Of a stretch of 64,000 nucleotides of DNA, positions 1 through 7,902 are shown piece by piece. The position numbers were made by a program, and so were the translations under genes. Source of the DNA: Zoogloeaceae bacterium (lineage in GTDB: Bacteria; Pseudomonadota; Gammaproteobacteria; Burkholderiales; Rhodocyclaceae); NCBI GenBank assembly GCA_024235675.1, contig JACKLZ010000002.1, positions 1,106,709 to 1,170,708 of the forward strand. Direction: 5' to 3'. Every line of letters begins with the position of its first letter. Position 1 is the first letter of the stretch. The notes beneath the pieces were generated by a model that saw only the letters and a list, made by a program, of their open reading frames with translations, made no database searches and had not been told where the DNA came from.

Positions 1-465
1 GGGCACCGCAATCCGCCCTGCGCCAATCGCCTCACCCGGGCGACCCAGGGCCAGCAATGGCAAATCGGGCGGCAGCGCGGCGGCGAGCACCCGCTCGAAC
101 TCCATCTCGGCTTCATGCGCGTAGTAACGCGGCATGAAGGGCAGGCCACGCAAGCGACGATTGCTCACCATCAGACGGCCGGTCACCGAAAACGGCCGCA
201 GGTAGACCGCAAACGGCGGGGGCTCGGCATCGTCCGGCGCGCTCAAGAGCAGGTGCAACACCGCCTCCGCCCGTCGGTCACGCCGGCGTTGCGTCCACCA
301 CCGGTCAAGCGCCGCCAGCACGCGTCCGCTCAGGAAGAAACCGGCGCTACCAATGGCCGCCATCGACGCCGACAGCGCATCGCCGCTCGCACGCCCACGG
401 CCAAGCAGATGCAGCACCACCACCCATGCCGCCAGCAGATTGCAGTAGCGCACCAGCACGCTCAT
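1..465 (-). CDS. Unknown membrane-associated protein (partial, runs off left edge)
   Basis: The N-terminal 155 residues of a longer protein whose 3' part lies outside the window. I do not recognise a named family. A hydrophobic stretch (about residues 5-22) and a second weakly hydrophobic one (about 32-50) are followed by an Arg-rich linker and a soluble region carrying YLRPF (about 89-93) and, further on, ALGRPGEAIGAGR. A similar pattern (YLRSF, then an LGRPGE block) occurs, as I recall, in membrane proteins of unknown function. The start ATG overlaps the stop of the upstream gene as ATGA, so the pair is almost certainly co-transcribed and translationally coupled. Long opposite-strand frames here look like GC-rich shadows. 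Confidence 0.6.
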   Translation of the reverse strand, partial: MSVLVRYCNLLAAWVVVLHLLGRGRASGDALSASMAAIGSAGFFLSGRVLAALDRWWTQRRRDRRAEAVLHLLLSAPDDAEPPPFAVYLRPFSVTGRLMVSNRRLRGLPFMPRYYAHEAEMEFERVLAAALPPDLPLLALGRPGEAIGAGRIAVP

Positions 466-1748
466 GGTCGCCTCCCGCAGACGCGCTCCGCGTCGGCGGC
501 TTCTTCCACTGACCACGGCCGATCGAGCAACAGGGTCGGATCCCAGCGGCGCAAGCACATGTCGTAGTCCCACTCGGCATCCAGCGTCGTCAGCACGGCA
601 TCGAGCGCGCTACGCACCGCGGCATCGGCGGCCTGCTCATGCGCGCGGGCGAAAACACTGCGCTCGATCGCGCGGCTTTCAAACCAGCTGCGCGGCACGG
701 CCAGCGGATCGACCACCCCGTCGGGCACCGGCCATACCAGCACCCCCACCCACCGCAGGCGGTAAGACACAAACCGCTTGAACGCGCCATCCAGACGATG
801 ATCAAGCATCTCGCCGGCGACAGTCTTGGCACCGACAAGCGCCTCAAGCGCATTCAGATCCGCTTCCAGGCGCCGGTCCAATCGCACGAAAGGGGCCAAC
901 AAGCCTTGCCGATGCGCCGCATAACGCTGACGCAGTGTGTTCGCCTGCGACACCACCGACGCGGCCGCGCTGCCCGGCACGCCGGCCAGAAACCGTCGCA
1001 CGTCGGGCACCAGCGTCTGCCCGGCCTGCCGCGCCGTCGCCTCGCCTTGCACGCCCAGATCAATCCACGGCCCCGCCAGCAGCGCCAGCGGCACGGCCAG
1101 ATAGGCAAACTGTTGCCCGATCTGGACAACACCAGCAGCCGCCACACGCACCAAGGCCCGACGCAGCCGCGCCAGCAAAAATGCCGCGCCCGCCAAACCG
1201 TGGCGACGCAGCACACGCGGCGTATCCAGCAGGTCTTCCAGGCCATGCCCCACGCGCTGCCACCACCACCAGCGTACGCCGGCCTCACCGCGTCGGCGCT
1301 CCTCCCGCATCGAGCGCGCCCGCCGCAAGCGGGCCACAAGACCCGTCCGCCGCGGCGTCGATCCCGGCCGCGACAACACACGCCAGATGCGCGCGCCGAT
1401 ACCGGTCAGGCCGGCCGCGACCAGCACACTGCCCGACGCGCACACCGCCCACATCGCGACCGTACCGGCCGTGCCTGCCGGGTCGAGCGACAGACCGGCC
1501 CACGCATGTGTCACGGCCGCCTGCCACGCCGCCCATCCGTGACGCCGATCCGAAAATGCCAGTGCGATACCATCCGCCGTCAGCCACGGATGCCCGATCC
1601 ACTGCCACACCGCCAGCCCTAGCCGACGCACACCTTCGCCCAGCCCCATCGCGATCTGAGCCAACCAGTCCGCACTCGCCGTCGCCGCCCAGGCCGTCGC
1701 GGGCAGGCAGCACAACACGGCATGGCGCCGGATCACCGAGCGTCTCAT
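462..1748 (-). CDS. Exported/membrane protein of unknown function
   Basis: A 428-residue protein. I start it at the ATG whose first 25 residues (MRRSVIRRHAVLCCLPATAW then AATASA) look like a Sec signal peptide or first membrane segment; an upstream in-frame start would add about 43 residues of poor signal-like sequence. Further hydrophobic stretches lie near residues 95-120 and 215-235, separated by a strongly basic Arg-rich segment. Two WP-containing stretches follow near the C terminus. No catalytic motif or known domain is visible. It overlaps the next gene downstream by ATGA, so the two proteins are probably made together. The preceding 273 bases (1749-2021) hold no gene and must contain divergent promoters for this gene and the ankyrin gene. 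Confidence 0.62.
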   Translation of the reverse strand: MRRSVIRRHAVLCCLPATAWAATASADWLAQIAMGLGEGVRRLGLAVWQWIGHPWLTADGIALAFSDRRHGWAAWQAAVTHAWAGLSLDPAGTAGTVAMWAVCASGSVLVAAGLTGIGARIWRVLSRPGSTPRRTGLVARLRRARSMREERRRGEAGVRWWWWQRVGHGLEDLLDTPRVLRRHGLAGAAFLLARLRRALVRVAAAGVVQIGQQFAYLAVPLALLAGPWIDLGVQGEATARQAGQTLVPDVRRFLAGVPGSAAASVVSQANTLRQRYAAHRQGLLAPFVRLDRRLEADLNALEALVGAKTVAGEMLDHRLDGAFKRFVSYRLRWVGVLVWPVPDGVVDPLAVPRSWFESRAIERSVFARAHEQAADAAVRSALDAVLTTLDAEWDYDMCLRRWDPTLLLDRPWSVEEAADAERVCGRRP

Positions 1749-2021
1749 TGGCAACAGGGCACCGCACCGCCAACAACATCGGCCAGCACCACGTGTGGGC
1801 ATACTTGAGCTATAGCACTGCAACGCTTCAGCGCAATCTGTGTCCAATTCAGCAAACGCAGAAGCACGCCACGCCATGTCGCCCCGATGGCATCATGGCA
1901 AGCGGTCGCCCTGCGACGACCAATTGCCCCACGTTTGCGTCCGCGCAAGGCGAAACTGGCGCGTCCACGGCAAGGTGTGCGCCTCGTGGGCACCGCCCCC
2001 CACTGACTGGAGAACTGACCG

Positions 2022-2525
2022 ATGTCGATGCTGACCCGACTGCGCGGCCTGAGCCGCCTTCTGGCCATCACGGCGGCCCTCGGCCTGCCGACGCTGGCCC
2101 CCGCCGCCGACGCCAACCCCGGCGAACTGCCGATTCACCAGATCGCCCGCACCGGCACCGGTGAAGAAGTGATCGCCGCCCTCAAAGCCAACCCCAAGGC
2201 CCGCGACGCCCGCACCGCGCGGGGCTCGACCCCGCTGCATCTGGCCGCCATGAACTCCGATCTCAGCGCCATGAAAGCACTGATTGCCGCCGGCGCCGAC
2301 CCCAACGCCCGCGACGAAACCGGCTCCACCCCGCTGCACATGGCCGCCTACGCCACGCGCACCGACAACGCCCAGCTGCTGCTCGAAGCGGGCGCCGACC
2401 CGGTCGCCAAGAATCTCGCCGGCCGCGACCCCGCCGCCATGGGCCGCAAGGTCAAGGCCGACGAAACGGTCGGCATCATTTCCCTGTGGATTCTCAAAGG
2501 CTGCCAGGCCGGCAAGCCGTGCTGA
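2022..2525 (+). CDS. Secreted ankyrin-repeat protein
   Basis: A 167-residue protein with a clear signal peptide (residues 1-29, ending ALGLPTLAPAADA) and two good ankyrin repeats at about residues 66-98 and 99-135, recognised by GSTPLHLAA and GSTPLHMAA and by GADPNARD-type turns. A degenerate repeat precedes them and the end of a third follows. Ankyrin repeats bind protein partners; in bacterial periplasmic versions the partner is seldom known. The C terminus has two cysteines (residues 162 and 167). A GGAG-like ribosome site precedes the ATG. The stop lies 11 bases before the next start, so the two genes form an operon. Confidence 0.86.
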   Translation: MSMLTRLRGLSRLLAITAALGLPTLAPAADANPGELPIHQIARTGTGEEVIAALKANPKARDARTARGSTPLHLAAMNSDLSAMKALIAAGADPNARDETGSTPLHMAAYATRTDNAQLLLEAGADPVAKNLAGRDPAAMGRKVKADETVGIISLWILKGCQAGKPC

Positions 2526-2536
2526 AGGAGCGCCAC

Positions 2537-3043
2537 ATGAAAACCCTGCTCATCACCGCCCTCGCCGCGCTTGCGCTGAACAGCACCGCCGTCCGCGCCG
2601 AAGCGCCGGCCGGGGAAATTGAAATGTACGCTCCCACCGTCTGTCTGGCCTGCATCGACTACGCCGAGCACCTGCGCCAGCACGGCTTCAAGGTCACGGT
2701 CAATCGCCTGCCTATGGACGACCTCAAAGCCACCAAAACACGCCTGAATGTGCCAAACGGCTACCAGGCCATCCCCTCCGCCACCATCGCCGGCTACTTC
2801 ATCGAAGGCCATGTGCCGGCCGAAGACATCCAGCTACTGCTCGAGAAGAAGCCCGAGGCCCGAGGCCTCGCCGTGCCCGGCCTGCCGTTGGGCGCACCGG
2901 GTCGCGAATTCTCCAGCCCCACCTGCGAAACCGGCTGCACCACGCTCGACAAAACCAAGGGCACCGAACGCCCCCGGCGCGAGCCCTTCAATACCTTTCT
3001 GATTCTCAAGGACGGCGACAGCAAGGTGTGGTGGCGGCACTGA
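2537..3043 (+). CDS. DUF411-like periplasmic protein (degenerate metal motif)
   Basis: 168 residues starting at the ATG placed 6 bases after AAGGAG; residues 1-21 are a signal peptide ending AVRA. The body follows the DUF411 plan: a thioredoxin-like first strand with cysteines (CLAC, about residues 34-37), HLRQHGFKV, then IEGHVPAEDI and GLAVPGLPLGAPG. DUF411 proteins are usually linked to metal, often copper, resistance. Here the usual CxCC cluster is reduced to CLAC, and the later cysteine-histidine segment reads IPSAT. An extra CETGC pair appears near residue 130. It may bind metal differently or have lost binding. It forms an operon with the ankyrin gene. Confidence 0.8.
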   Translation: MKTLLITALAALALNSTAVRAEAPAGEIEMYAPTVCLACIDYAEHLRQHGFKVTVNRLPMDDLKATKTRLNVPNGYQAIPSATIAGYFIEGHVPAEDIQLLLEKKPEARGLAVPGLPLGAPGREFSSPTCETGCTTLDKTKGTERPRREPFNTFLILKDGDSKVWWRH

Positions 3044-3077
3044 GGGTGGGCTCTGCGCCGCAGAGGCCGTGAGGGGT

Positions 3078-3110
3078 GTAGGTTGGGTTGAGCGCAGCGA
3101 AGCCCAACAT
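3078..3110. repeat. Small imperfect palindrome (GTTGGGTT...AGCCCAAC)
   Basis: An 8-base left arm (GTTGGGTT, 3082-3089) and right arm (AGCCCAAC, 3101-3108) flank an 11-base centre. As far as I recall, this is a very common extragenic palindrome type in beta- and gammaproteobacteria. It lies just after the DUF411-like gene, at the start of a 586-base gene-free stretch (3044-3629) that also holds the two repeats below and the likely downstream end of the IS110 element. The rest of that stretch (about 3303-3575) shows no gene I can support. Confidence 0.5.
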
Positions 3111-3183
3111 GCGGCATCTCCGCCTCAATGAACGCCATTCACGCATCGCCCGCCGTCAAATACCGCGGCCGCGACCGGCTTGG

Positions 3184-3203
3184 ATTGGCCGGGTCTCGCC
3201 CCG
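3184..3203. repeat. 20-bp direct repeat, copy 1 (second copy at 63336-63355)
   Basis: The 20 bases beginning ATTGGCCGGG and ending TCTCGCCCCG are identical to 63336-63355. Both copies sit about 35-145 bases upstream of a REP-like palindrome pair, so the two ends of the window carry the same kind of repeat cluster. No coding frame crosses it. Confidence 0.6.
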
Positions 3204-3216
3204 ACTCAACGACTGC

Positions 3217-3302
3217 GATGGTCTTGTAGGGTGGTCAGCTCCGCTGCCCACCAAGCAGCGCATATCACGGGGCACGATGGTGGGTGGCAAGCCACCCACC
3301 CT
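3217..3302. repeat. REP-like paired palindrome, copy 1
   Basis: About 86 bases made of two GGGTGGNNGGC-type hairpins, at about 3228-3252 and 3278-3302, separated by the spacer CAAGCAGCGCATATCACGGG. The second hairpin is perfect: GGGTGGC-AA-GCCACCC. It aligns over its whole length with 63479-63563, with differences mostly inside the arms (compensating in places) and in the spacer. This is the layout of dispersed REP/BIME-type elements, which can stabilise mRNA ends or attract insertion sequences. Confidence 0.75.
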
Positions 3303-3575
3303 TCTATGAGCCTTCCGAAGTCAAGTCCTTTTCCTGCAGAGCAATCCCTCCGGTAGTGTTCTTGCATCCTCATCGGTGCCATCGTTCGGCACGATCGATT
3401 CAAGCGCTCGGTCATCCTCGCGTGAGATTTGACGTCTCACCACCTTCTATCCGCCGCCCCCATGGGGGCTGGCCGAATCCTGCATGCGCGCTGCGCTCAG
3501 GGTGACCGCGACTGGAACGAGCCCCATCTACTATTGTCGGTTGCGCGGGCAACCAGGGTGGGTAACGGGCTCGCT

Positions 3576-4871
3576 CACTTGAAGCTCTCGTGCTCGATGG
3601 TTCATCACCGATGCTTTGTCGGAGCGCCCTCAGGCGCTTTTGAGCGCCGCCCCATCCGGCACCGTCCCGTCCTTCAGATACCGCCACAACGCGATCGCCA
3701 GGCGACGGGCCACGGCGACGATGGCGATACGCTTGGCCCGCTTATTCCCGCCACCGCCTGCCCAGCGCTGCGCGAACCACTTGGCCAAGACGCTGCCGCT
3801 TTGGTAGCGCAGCCACATCCAGGCCATCTGAATGAGCAGCGCGCGCACCCGCCGGTTGCCCTGCTTGCTGATGCCCTGATCGACCCGACTATTCCCGCTG
3901 TCGTAGGGCTGAGGCACCAGACCGACGCAGGCGCCCACTTGGCGCCGGTTGCCGAAATTGCGCCAGAACAGCTCGAGCACCAGGCGCCGCGCGCCGACCG
4001 GGCCGACGCCCCTGAGCTGACCGAGCGCTTCCACGCGCCGCTGCGCCTCGGGCGACAGGCGCTCGGCCAGTGCCTGCTCCACACACTTCAGTTGCGCCTC
4101 GACCTGCGCCAGACGCTCGCTCTCGCGCAGCAGACGCTCGTGCAACGGCTCGCTCAGCGCGCCTCCTTGATAGTCCTTGAGCTCACCGCGCTTCAGTTGC
4201 GCGCCCACATCGCGCTCCAGATCGACCCAGCAACCGACCGTGCGCAGCAGCTTGCGCATCCGATCCCGGTGCTGGCCGATTTCCTTCTGCAACAGCCCGC
4301 GCTCGCGCGCCCAGTGACGCTGCGCCTCGGCCGCCTCGTCGGGCATCCGGATCACCCGCATGCGATCGTGCTCGCCGCGCAGCCACCCCAGCAGGCTCGA
4401 CAACAGCCGCAGCACATCCAGCCGATCGGTCTTGGCCCGCCGCGCATGGCGCTCGACCGGGATGCTCGCCGGATCGACCACGCGCACCGCGTAACCGCGC
4501 CCCTCGAGCGCCCGCGCAATCCAGAAGCCGTCCTGCCCCGCCTCGTAGATCACTTCCACCCGCGCATCCTTGCCCAGCGCCCACCTGGCGCGCGTCTGTT
4601 CGATCAGCTCGATCGCTGCGCCCAGCCGGGCTCCGGCCACCTCCTGCTTGAGCGTGTAGATCGACGCGCGCTCTCGCCGTCCGTCGTGTAGCCCCACCTT
4701 CCAGCTCTTGCTCGACAACTCCAGCGACACTGCCAGCATCTGATCGACGCGCGTAACATCCATTTCCTGAGTCGGTTGCATTTGCCTCTCCTTGAACGTG
4801 TTCTGCAAAACTCATTCTAGGATTCGCTCTGCAGCCGACTCGCTTCGCTCATAGGATCTACGGCACTTGAA
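3576..4871 (-). mobile_element. IS110-family insertion sequence (boundaries tentative)
   Basis: The transposase gene is certain; the ends are not. IS110 elements lack the usual terminal inverted repeats and recombine at a short shared core. The 8-base word CACTTGAA occurs at 3576-3583 and again at 4864-4871, bracketing the transposase. That gives an element of about 1.29 kb, a normal size for the family, and I offer it as the candidate core. A small hairpin (AGCGCC-CTCA-GGCGCT) overlaps the transposase stop at about 3632-3642. The family is known to encode a bridge RNA in its non-coding ends; the 90 bases upstream of the gene seem short for one, so the true end may lie further right. Confidence 0.6.
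3630..4781 (-). CDS. IS110-family transposase
   Basis: 383 residues, starting at the ATG with AAGGAGAGG just upstream (an earlier in-frame start at 4808 has no such site). The N-terminal RuvC-like DEDD domain reads SLELSSKSW for the first acidic motif, VIYEAGQDG for the second and RRAKTDRLD for the last two aspartates. The first aspartate is Glu here, which I believe is a normal variant in one IS110 branch. The C-terminal transposase_20 domain carries LRGVGPVGARRL and the serine-containing SGNSRVDQGISKQGNRR motif. It appears intact and therefore possibly active. Confidence 0.95.
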   Translation of the reverse strand: MQPTQEMDVTRVDQMLAVSLELSSKSWKVGLHDGRRERASIYTLKQEVAGARLGAAIELIEQTRARWALGKDARVEVIYEAGQDGFWIARALEGRGYAVRVVDPASIPVERHARRAKTDRLDVLRLLSSLLGWLRGEHDRMRVIRMPDEAAEAQRHWARERGLLQKEIGQHRDRMRKLLRTVGCWVDLERDVGAQLKRGELKDYQGGALSEPLHERLLRESERLAQVEAQLKCVEQALAERLSPEAQRRVEALGQLRGVGPVGARRLVLELFWRNFGNRRQVGACVGLVPQPYDSGNSRVDQGISKQGNRRVRALLIQMAWMWLRYQSGSVLAKWFAQRWAGGGGNKRAKRIAIVAVARRLAIALWRYLKDGTVPDGAALKSA

Positions 4872-5115
4872 CGGGTGGGCAACGCACCTCTCGGGGCGCG
4901 GCTACGAAGCGGTCCAACACGTCGGACGGCCATCGGTCGCCCCGTGCCATACATTCTCGCAACCCCCATTTATATTCCAAGGAGATAGCCACAACATCAC
5001 AAAGGGAGAACATCATGCGCTATACATCGATCTATGCCGTCGCACTCATCGGACTTGCCGGATGCGTCTCATCGGGTGGCTATCGCCCGGTTGCCGATAC
5101 CCTGCCAGCGCTAGC

Positions 5116-6141
5116 TGTGATCTCTCTGTAGGTTGTTCATTCGGGACGTACCCGTCAGATTGGAGGCGCCAACCAAACCAGTCCTCCGAGGTTCCCGAAT
5201 GAACACACATAAAAATGCCCGATTAACCGTCCATGGTCGAGCGCTTCTTGTGAGGCGCGTCGTCGAACATGGTCTGCGCGTGGAAGAGGCGGCACAGGCT
5301 GCGGGGGTCAGCACCCGCACGGCTTACAAGTGGCTCAAGCGCTATCGAGAAGAAGGGCCGGGTGGTTTGCACAACCGCTCTTCACGCCCACATCGCTGCC
5401 CGCATGCGCTGAGTGGCGAACGCCAGCGGATGATCATCGAACGACGCAAGAGTCGACAGCCATACCACCAAATTAGTCAGGATCTGGGCGTCGGGCGCAG
5501 CACGGTGGGGCGTATCCTGTGCCGCGCAGGGCTCCACCGCCTGGCGAACCTTGAGCCGGCCAAGCCGGTGCGGCGCTATGAGTACCCGGCCCCTGGCGGC
5601 ATGTTGCACCTGGACATCAAGAAACTCGGGCGTTTTCGTCGCCCCGGGCACCGGGTAACTGGCGATCGTCGGCAAGACTCACCCGGGGCCGGTTGGGAGT
5701 ACGTTCATGTGGCGATCGATGATCATTCGCGTATCGCTTTCAGCACCATCTGCCCTGACGAGAGCGGCCGCAGCGCCTGCATCGCGCTGCTTCGAACAGT
5801 GCGCTATTACGCCAGCCTTGGCATCCGTTTCCAGCGCGTACTGACCGACAACGGTGCATGCTACAAGTCCCGAAAGTTCAAGCGCTTATGCCGACGCCTT
5901 CGGCTCAGGCACATGCGCACCAAGCCATACACACCACGGACCAACGGGAAAGCCGAACGCTTCATCCAGACAGCCCTGCGCGAATGGGCCTACGCCCGCT
6001 CCTACGAATCCTCGCAGCAGCGTGCCGCCCACTTGCCGATCTGGTTGCATCAGTACAACTGGCACCGGCCACACGCCAGCTTGAAATATCTACCGCCGAT
6101 CAGCCGGCTACCGAATGCGAACAACCTAGTGGGTTTACACA
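5116..6141 (+). mobile_element. IS481-family insertion sequence with CTAG target site
   Basis: A 1026-base element bounded by TGTG and CACA. Its ends align as an imperfect inverted repeat: TGTG, ten variable bases, then AGGTTGTTC on the left; TGTG, ten variable bases, AGGTTGTTCGC on the right complement. The flanks read GCTAGC (5110-5115) and GCTAGA (6142-6147). IS481 of Bordetella is known to target NCTAGN and has the same TGTG-N10-AGGTTGT end, which supports the family call and exact ends. One complete transposase gene fills it. Confidence 0.92.
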
Positions 6142-6146
6142 GCTAG
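5199..6146 (+). CDS. IS481-family transposase (DDE)
   Basis: 315 residues from the ATG at 5199; a TTG start 66 bases earlier is possible. An N-terminal helix-turn-helix (RVEEAAQAAGVSTRTAYKW, about residues 29-48) is followed by a second HTH-like segment with LGVGRSTVGRIL. The rve integrase core carries the DDE residues: MLHLDIKKLG, VLTDNGACY, and the glutamate in TNGKAERFIQT. The TAG stop lies inside the duplicated CTAG target, two bases outside the element end, so the host site supplies the stop codon. No frameshift is seen, so it may be functional. Confidence 0.94.
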   Translation: MNTHKNARLTVHGRALLVRRVVEHGLRVEEAAQAAGVSTRTAYKWLKRYREEGPGGLHNRSSRPHRCPHALSGERQRMIIERRKSRQPYHQISQDLGVGRSTVGRILCRAGLHRLANLEPAKPVRRYEYPAPGGMLHLDIKKLGRFRRPGHRVTGDRRQDSPGAGWEYVHVAIDDHSRIAFSTICPDESGRSACIALLRTVRYYASLGIRFQRVLTDNGACYKSRKFKRLCRRLRLRHMRTKPYTPRTNGKAERFIQTALREWAYARSYESSQQRAAHLPIWLHQYNWHRPHASLKYLPPISRLPNANNLVGLHS

Positions 6147-6615
6147 ACGTCGCGTTCGCCAGCCCGGCCTGGAACGGCAAGACGATTCCGTCTGACAGCG
6201 TATGCTCCAACTTTGGCGGCCAGGACATCAGCCCGGCCTTGAAAGTCAGCAACATCCCGACCGGGGCCAACGCCATCATCGTGCAGTTCAATGACCGCGA
6301 CTATCCGCCACTGTCGAACGGTGGCGGCCATGGCACAATTGGATACTGGGTGAAGGGCGGCGAGAGCGCGACACTGCCCGCCGTCAAAGGCTTCAGCGCT
6401 GACATGCCCGCGGGCGCATTCATTGAGGCGCCATCCTATGGCAAGGGCGCCTATCGCTCTCCGGGCTATCTTGCGCCCTGCTCCGGCGGAAAAGGGCATG
6501 CATATGAAGCCGTGGTCAAAGCGGTCTACAAAGCAAAGACTGCCGACGAAGAGAGTCGCCTGCTCGCCGAAACGACTTTCCCCCTGGGCAAGTTCTGACT
6601 CGCCGGGCGTCGAGT

Positions 6616-7902
6616 CTAACGGCCAAACATCTCCCCAAACATCCCCTCCGCCCACGCCATTTCCTCCCCGCGAGGCTGATTCTCCCGCGCCTGGTCGATG
6701 GTCTGCTCAAGCGCGCCGTCGCCGCGGATGCGGTAGCTGGCGTCGATGCGGACCATTTCGGGGGGGGTGAAGCTGTCGTAGACCCAGCAGGTGCTTTCGG
6801 GGAATGGCGCCTCGATGGCCTTGCCCTGCACACGGGCGGCGATGGTGGCGGCGGCGAGGCGGCCGTGGTGGACGGCCATGTGGCCGGTTTTGGGGTAGTG
6901 GCCGAAGAGCGGGGAGACGAGGCCGACAGCGTCGCCGATGACGAAGACGCGTTCGTCGGCGACGGATTGCAGCGTGCGGGCGTCGACGTCGGCCCAGCCG
7001 GTGGCTTCGCCGTGATCGTTGCGGCGGTCGAGCCCGGCCATGGCCACCAGCGCGCCGGCCTGTTGCGGGCCGGCGAGGATGGCGTCGGTGAAGGGAAATT
7101 CATCGAAGTCGGTGACCACGACTTTCTTGAACGGGTCGACGCGCTCGATGCGCTGGAAGGGTTTGAAGACGACGTGCTCTGAGAGCTGGCGGTCGAAGCT
7201 GTCACGAAAGCCGGCCATGCCGGCGCCGGGGTCGAGGACGATGAGGCGGCCCTTGATCTGATGCTGCTTAAACCACGTCGCAATGGCGATGGCGCGCTCG
7301 TAGGGCGTGGGCGGGCAGCGGTAGGGCGGGGGCGGCACGGTCATGAGCAGATCGCCGCCCTTGAAGGCGTGCAGGCGCTGCTTGAGCTGGCGGACACCGG
7401 CGGCGCCAACAAAGCCACCGTCGAACTGCGCGCGGATCGCGGTCAGGGCGGCGGCGTCGCCACCCACCCATGCGTCCAGATTCTCGGCGATGCCGGGCGA
7501 GAGCACGAGCCAGTCGTAGCTCAGGCGGCCGTCGGCGGTTTCAATTCGGCGCGCCGCGCGGTCGATGCCGCGCACTTCGGCCTGCACAAAGGTGTAGCCG
7601 TGCCGGGCGGCGGCTTTGCGGTAGTCGTGCTCCAGCGTGGCATCGGGGACGCGGTCGATCAACCACGCATTGGACAAGGGCAGCGAGAAGAATCGCGCCT
7701 GGCGCTCAATAAGGACGATGTCCCACGCGGGCAGTGCGCGGCGCAGGTGGGCGGCGGCGGAGAGCCCGCCCCAGCCACCCCCAACCACGACGACGCGCCC
7801 CGTTTTGGCCGGCGGCAGGAGCGCTTGCGCGCTGCGCGCCTGCCCGAAGACCAGTCCGGCGCCGAGGCCAGCCAGCGCATGCAGGGCCTGACGGCGCTTC
7901 AC
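6616..7902 (-). CDS. Flavocytochrome c sulfide dehydrogenase-type FAD oxidoreductase
   Basis: 428 residues. The N terminus (MKRRQALHALAGLGAG) resembles a twin-arginine leader, so the protein is probably periplasmic. An FAD dinucleotide-binding motif VVVGGGWGGLSAA follows at about residues 38-50, and a second FAD contact VFVIGDAVG near 315. The fold is that of FccB/sulfide:quinone-reductase relatives. The cysteine in PPPPYRCPP (about residue 197) matches the flavin-linked redox cysteine region of FccB, and CWVYDSF near residue 370 may be its partner. Its start overlaps the tlpA-like stop by ATGA, so it is the last gene of the nos operon. Substrate is unknown; a redox role for NosZ maturation or electron supply is inference only. 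Confidence 0.82.
   Translation of the reverse strand: MKRRQALHALAGLGAGLVFGQARSAQALLPPAKTGRVVVVGGGWGGLSAAAHLRRALPAWDIVLIERQARFFSLPLSNAWLIDRVPDATLEHDYRKAAARHGYTFVQAEVRGIDRAARRIETADGRLSYDWLVLSPGIAENLDAWVGGDAAALTAIRAQFDGGFVGAAGVRQLKQRLHAFKGGDLLMTVPPPPYRCPPTPYERAIAIATWFKQHQIKGRLIVLDPGAGMAGFRDSFDRQLSEHVVFKPFQRIERVDPFKKVVVTDFDEFPFTDAILAGPQQAGALVAMAGLDRRNDHGEATGWADVDARTLQSVADERVFVIGDAVGLVSPLFGHYPKTGHMAVHHGRLAAATIAARVQGKAIEAPFPESTCWVYDSFTPPEMVRIDASYRIRGDGALEQTIDQARENQPRGEEMAWAEGMFGEMFGR

Larger units (their letters stand above)
5015..6598 (+). pseudogene. PEBP-family lipoprotein gene interrupted by an IS481-type element
   Basis: The 5' part (5015-5114) has the ribosome site AAAGGGAG and encodes MRYTSIYAVALIGLAGCVSS, a type II signal peptide with lipobox LAGC. 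Translation then runs into the IS. The 3' part (from 6147) continues in the same frame: LDVAFASPAWNG, then ISPALKVSNIP and GTIGYWVKGG, ending at the TGA at 6596-6598. This is a phosphatidylethanolamine-binding-protein (YbhB/RKIP) fold. Removing 5115-6146 (1032 bases) rejoins CTA-G with AC to give one protein of about 183 residues. The disrupted gene presumably made a periplasmic PEBP lipoprotein; as it stands only a truncated lipopeptide can be made. Confidence 0.9.

Noticed and set aside
639..2164. Long plus-strand frames over the left-edge genes
   Set aside because: Arg/Pro/His-rich translations with no signal peptide or domain; typical of antisense frames in GC-rich DNA.
7254..7270. TTGAT-like word near the flavoprotein
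   Set aside because: Lies in coding sequence and lacks the second half-site, so not an FNR box.
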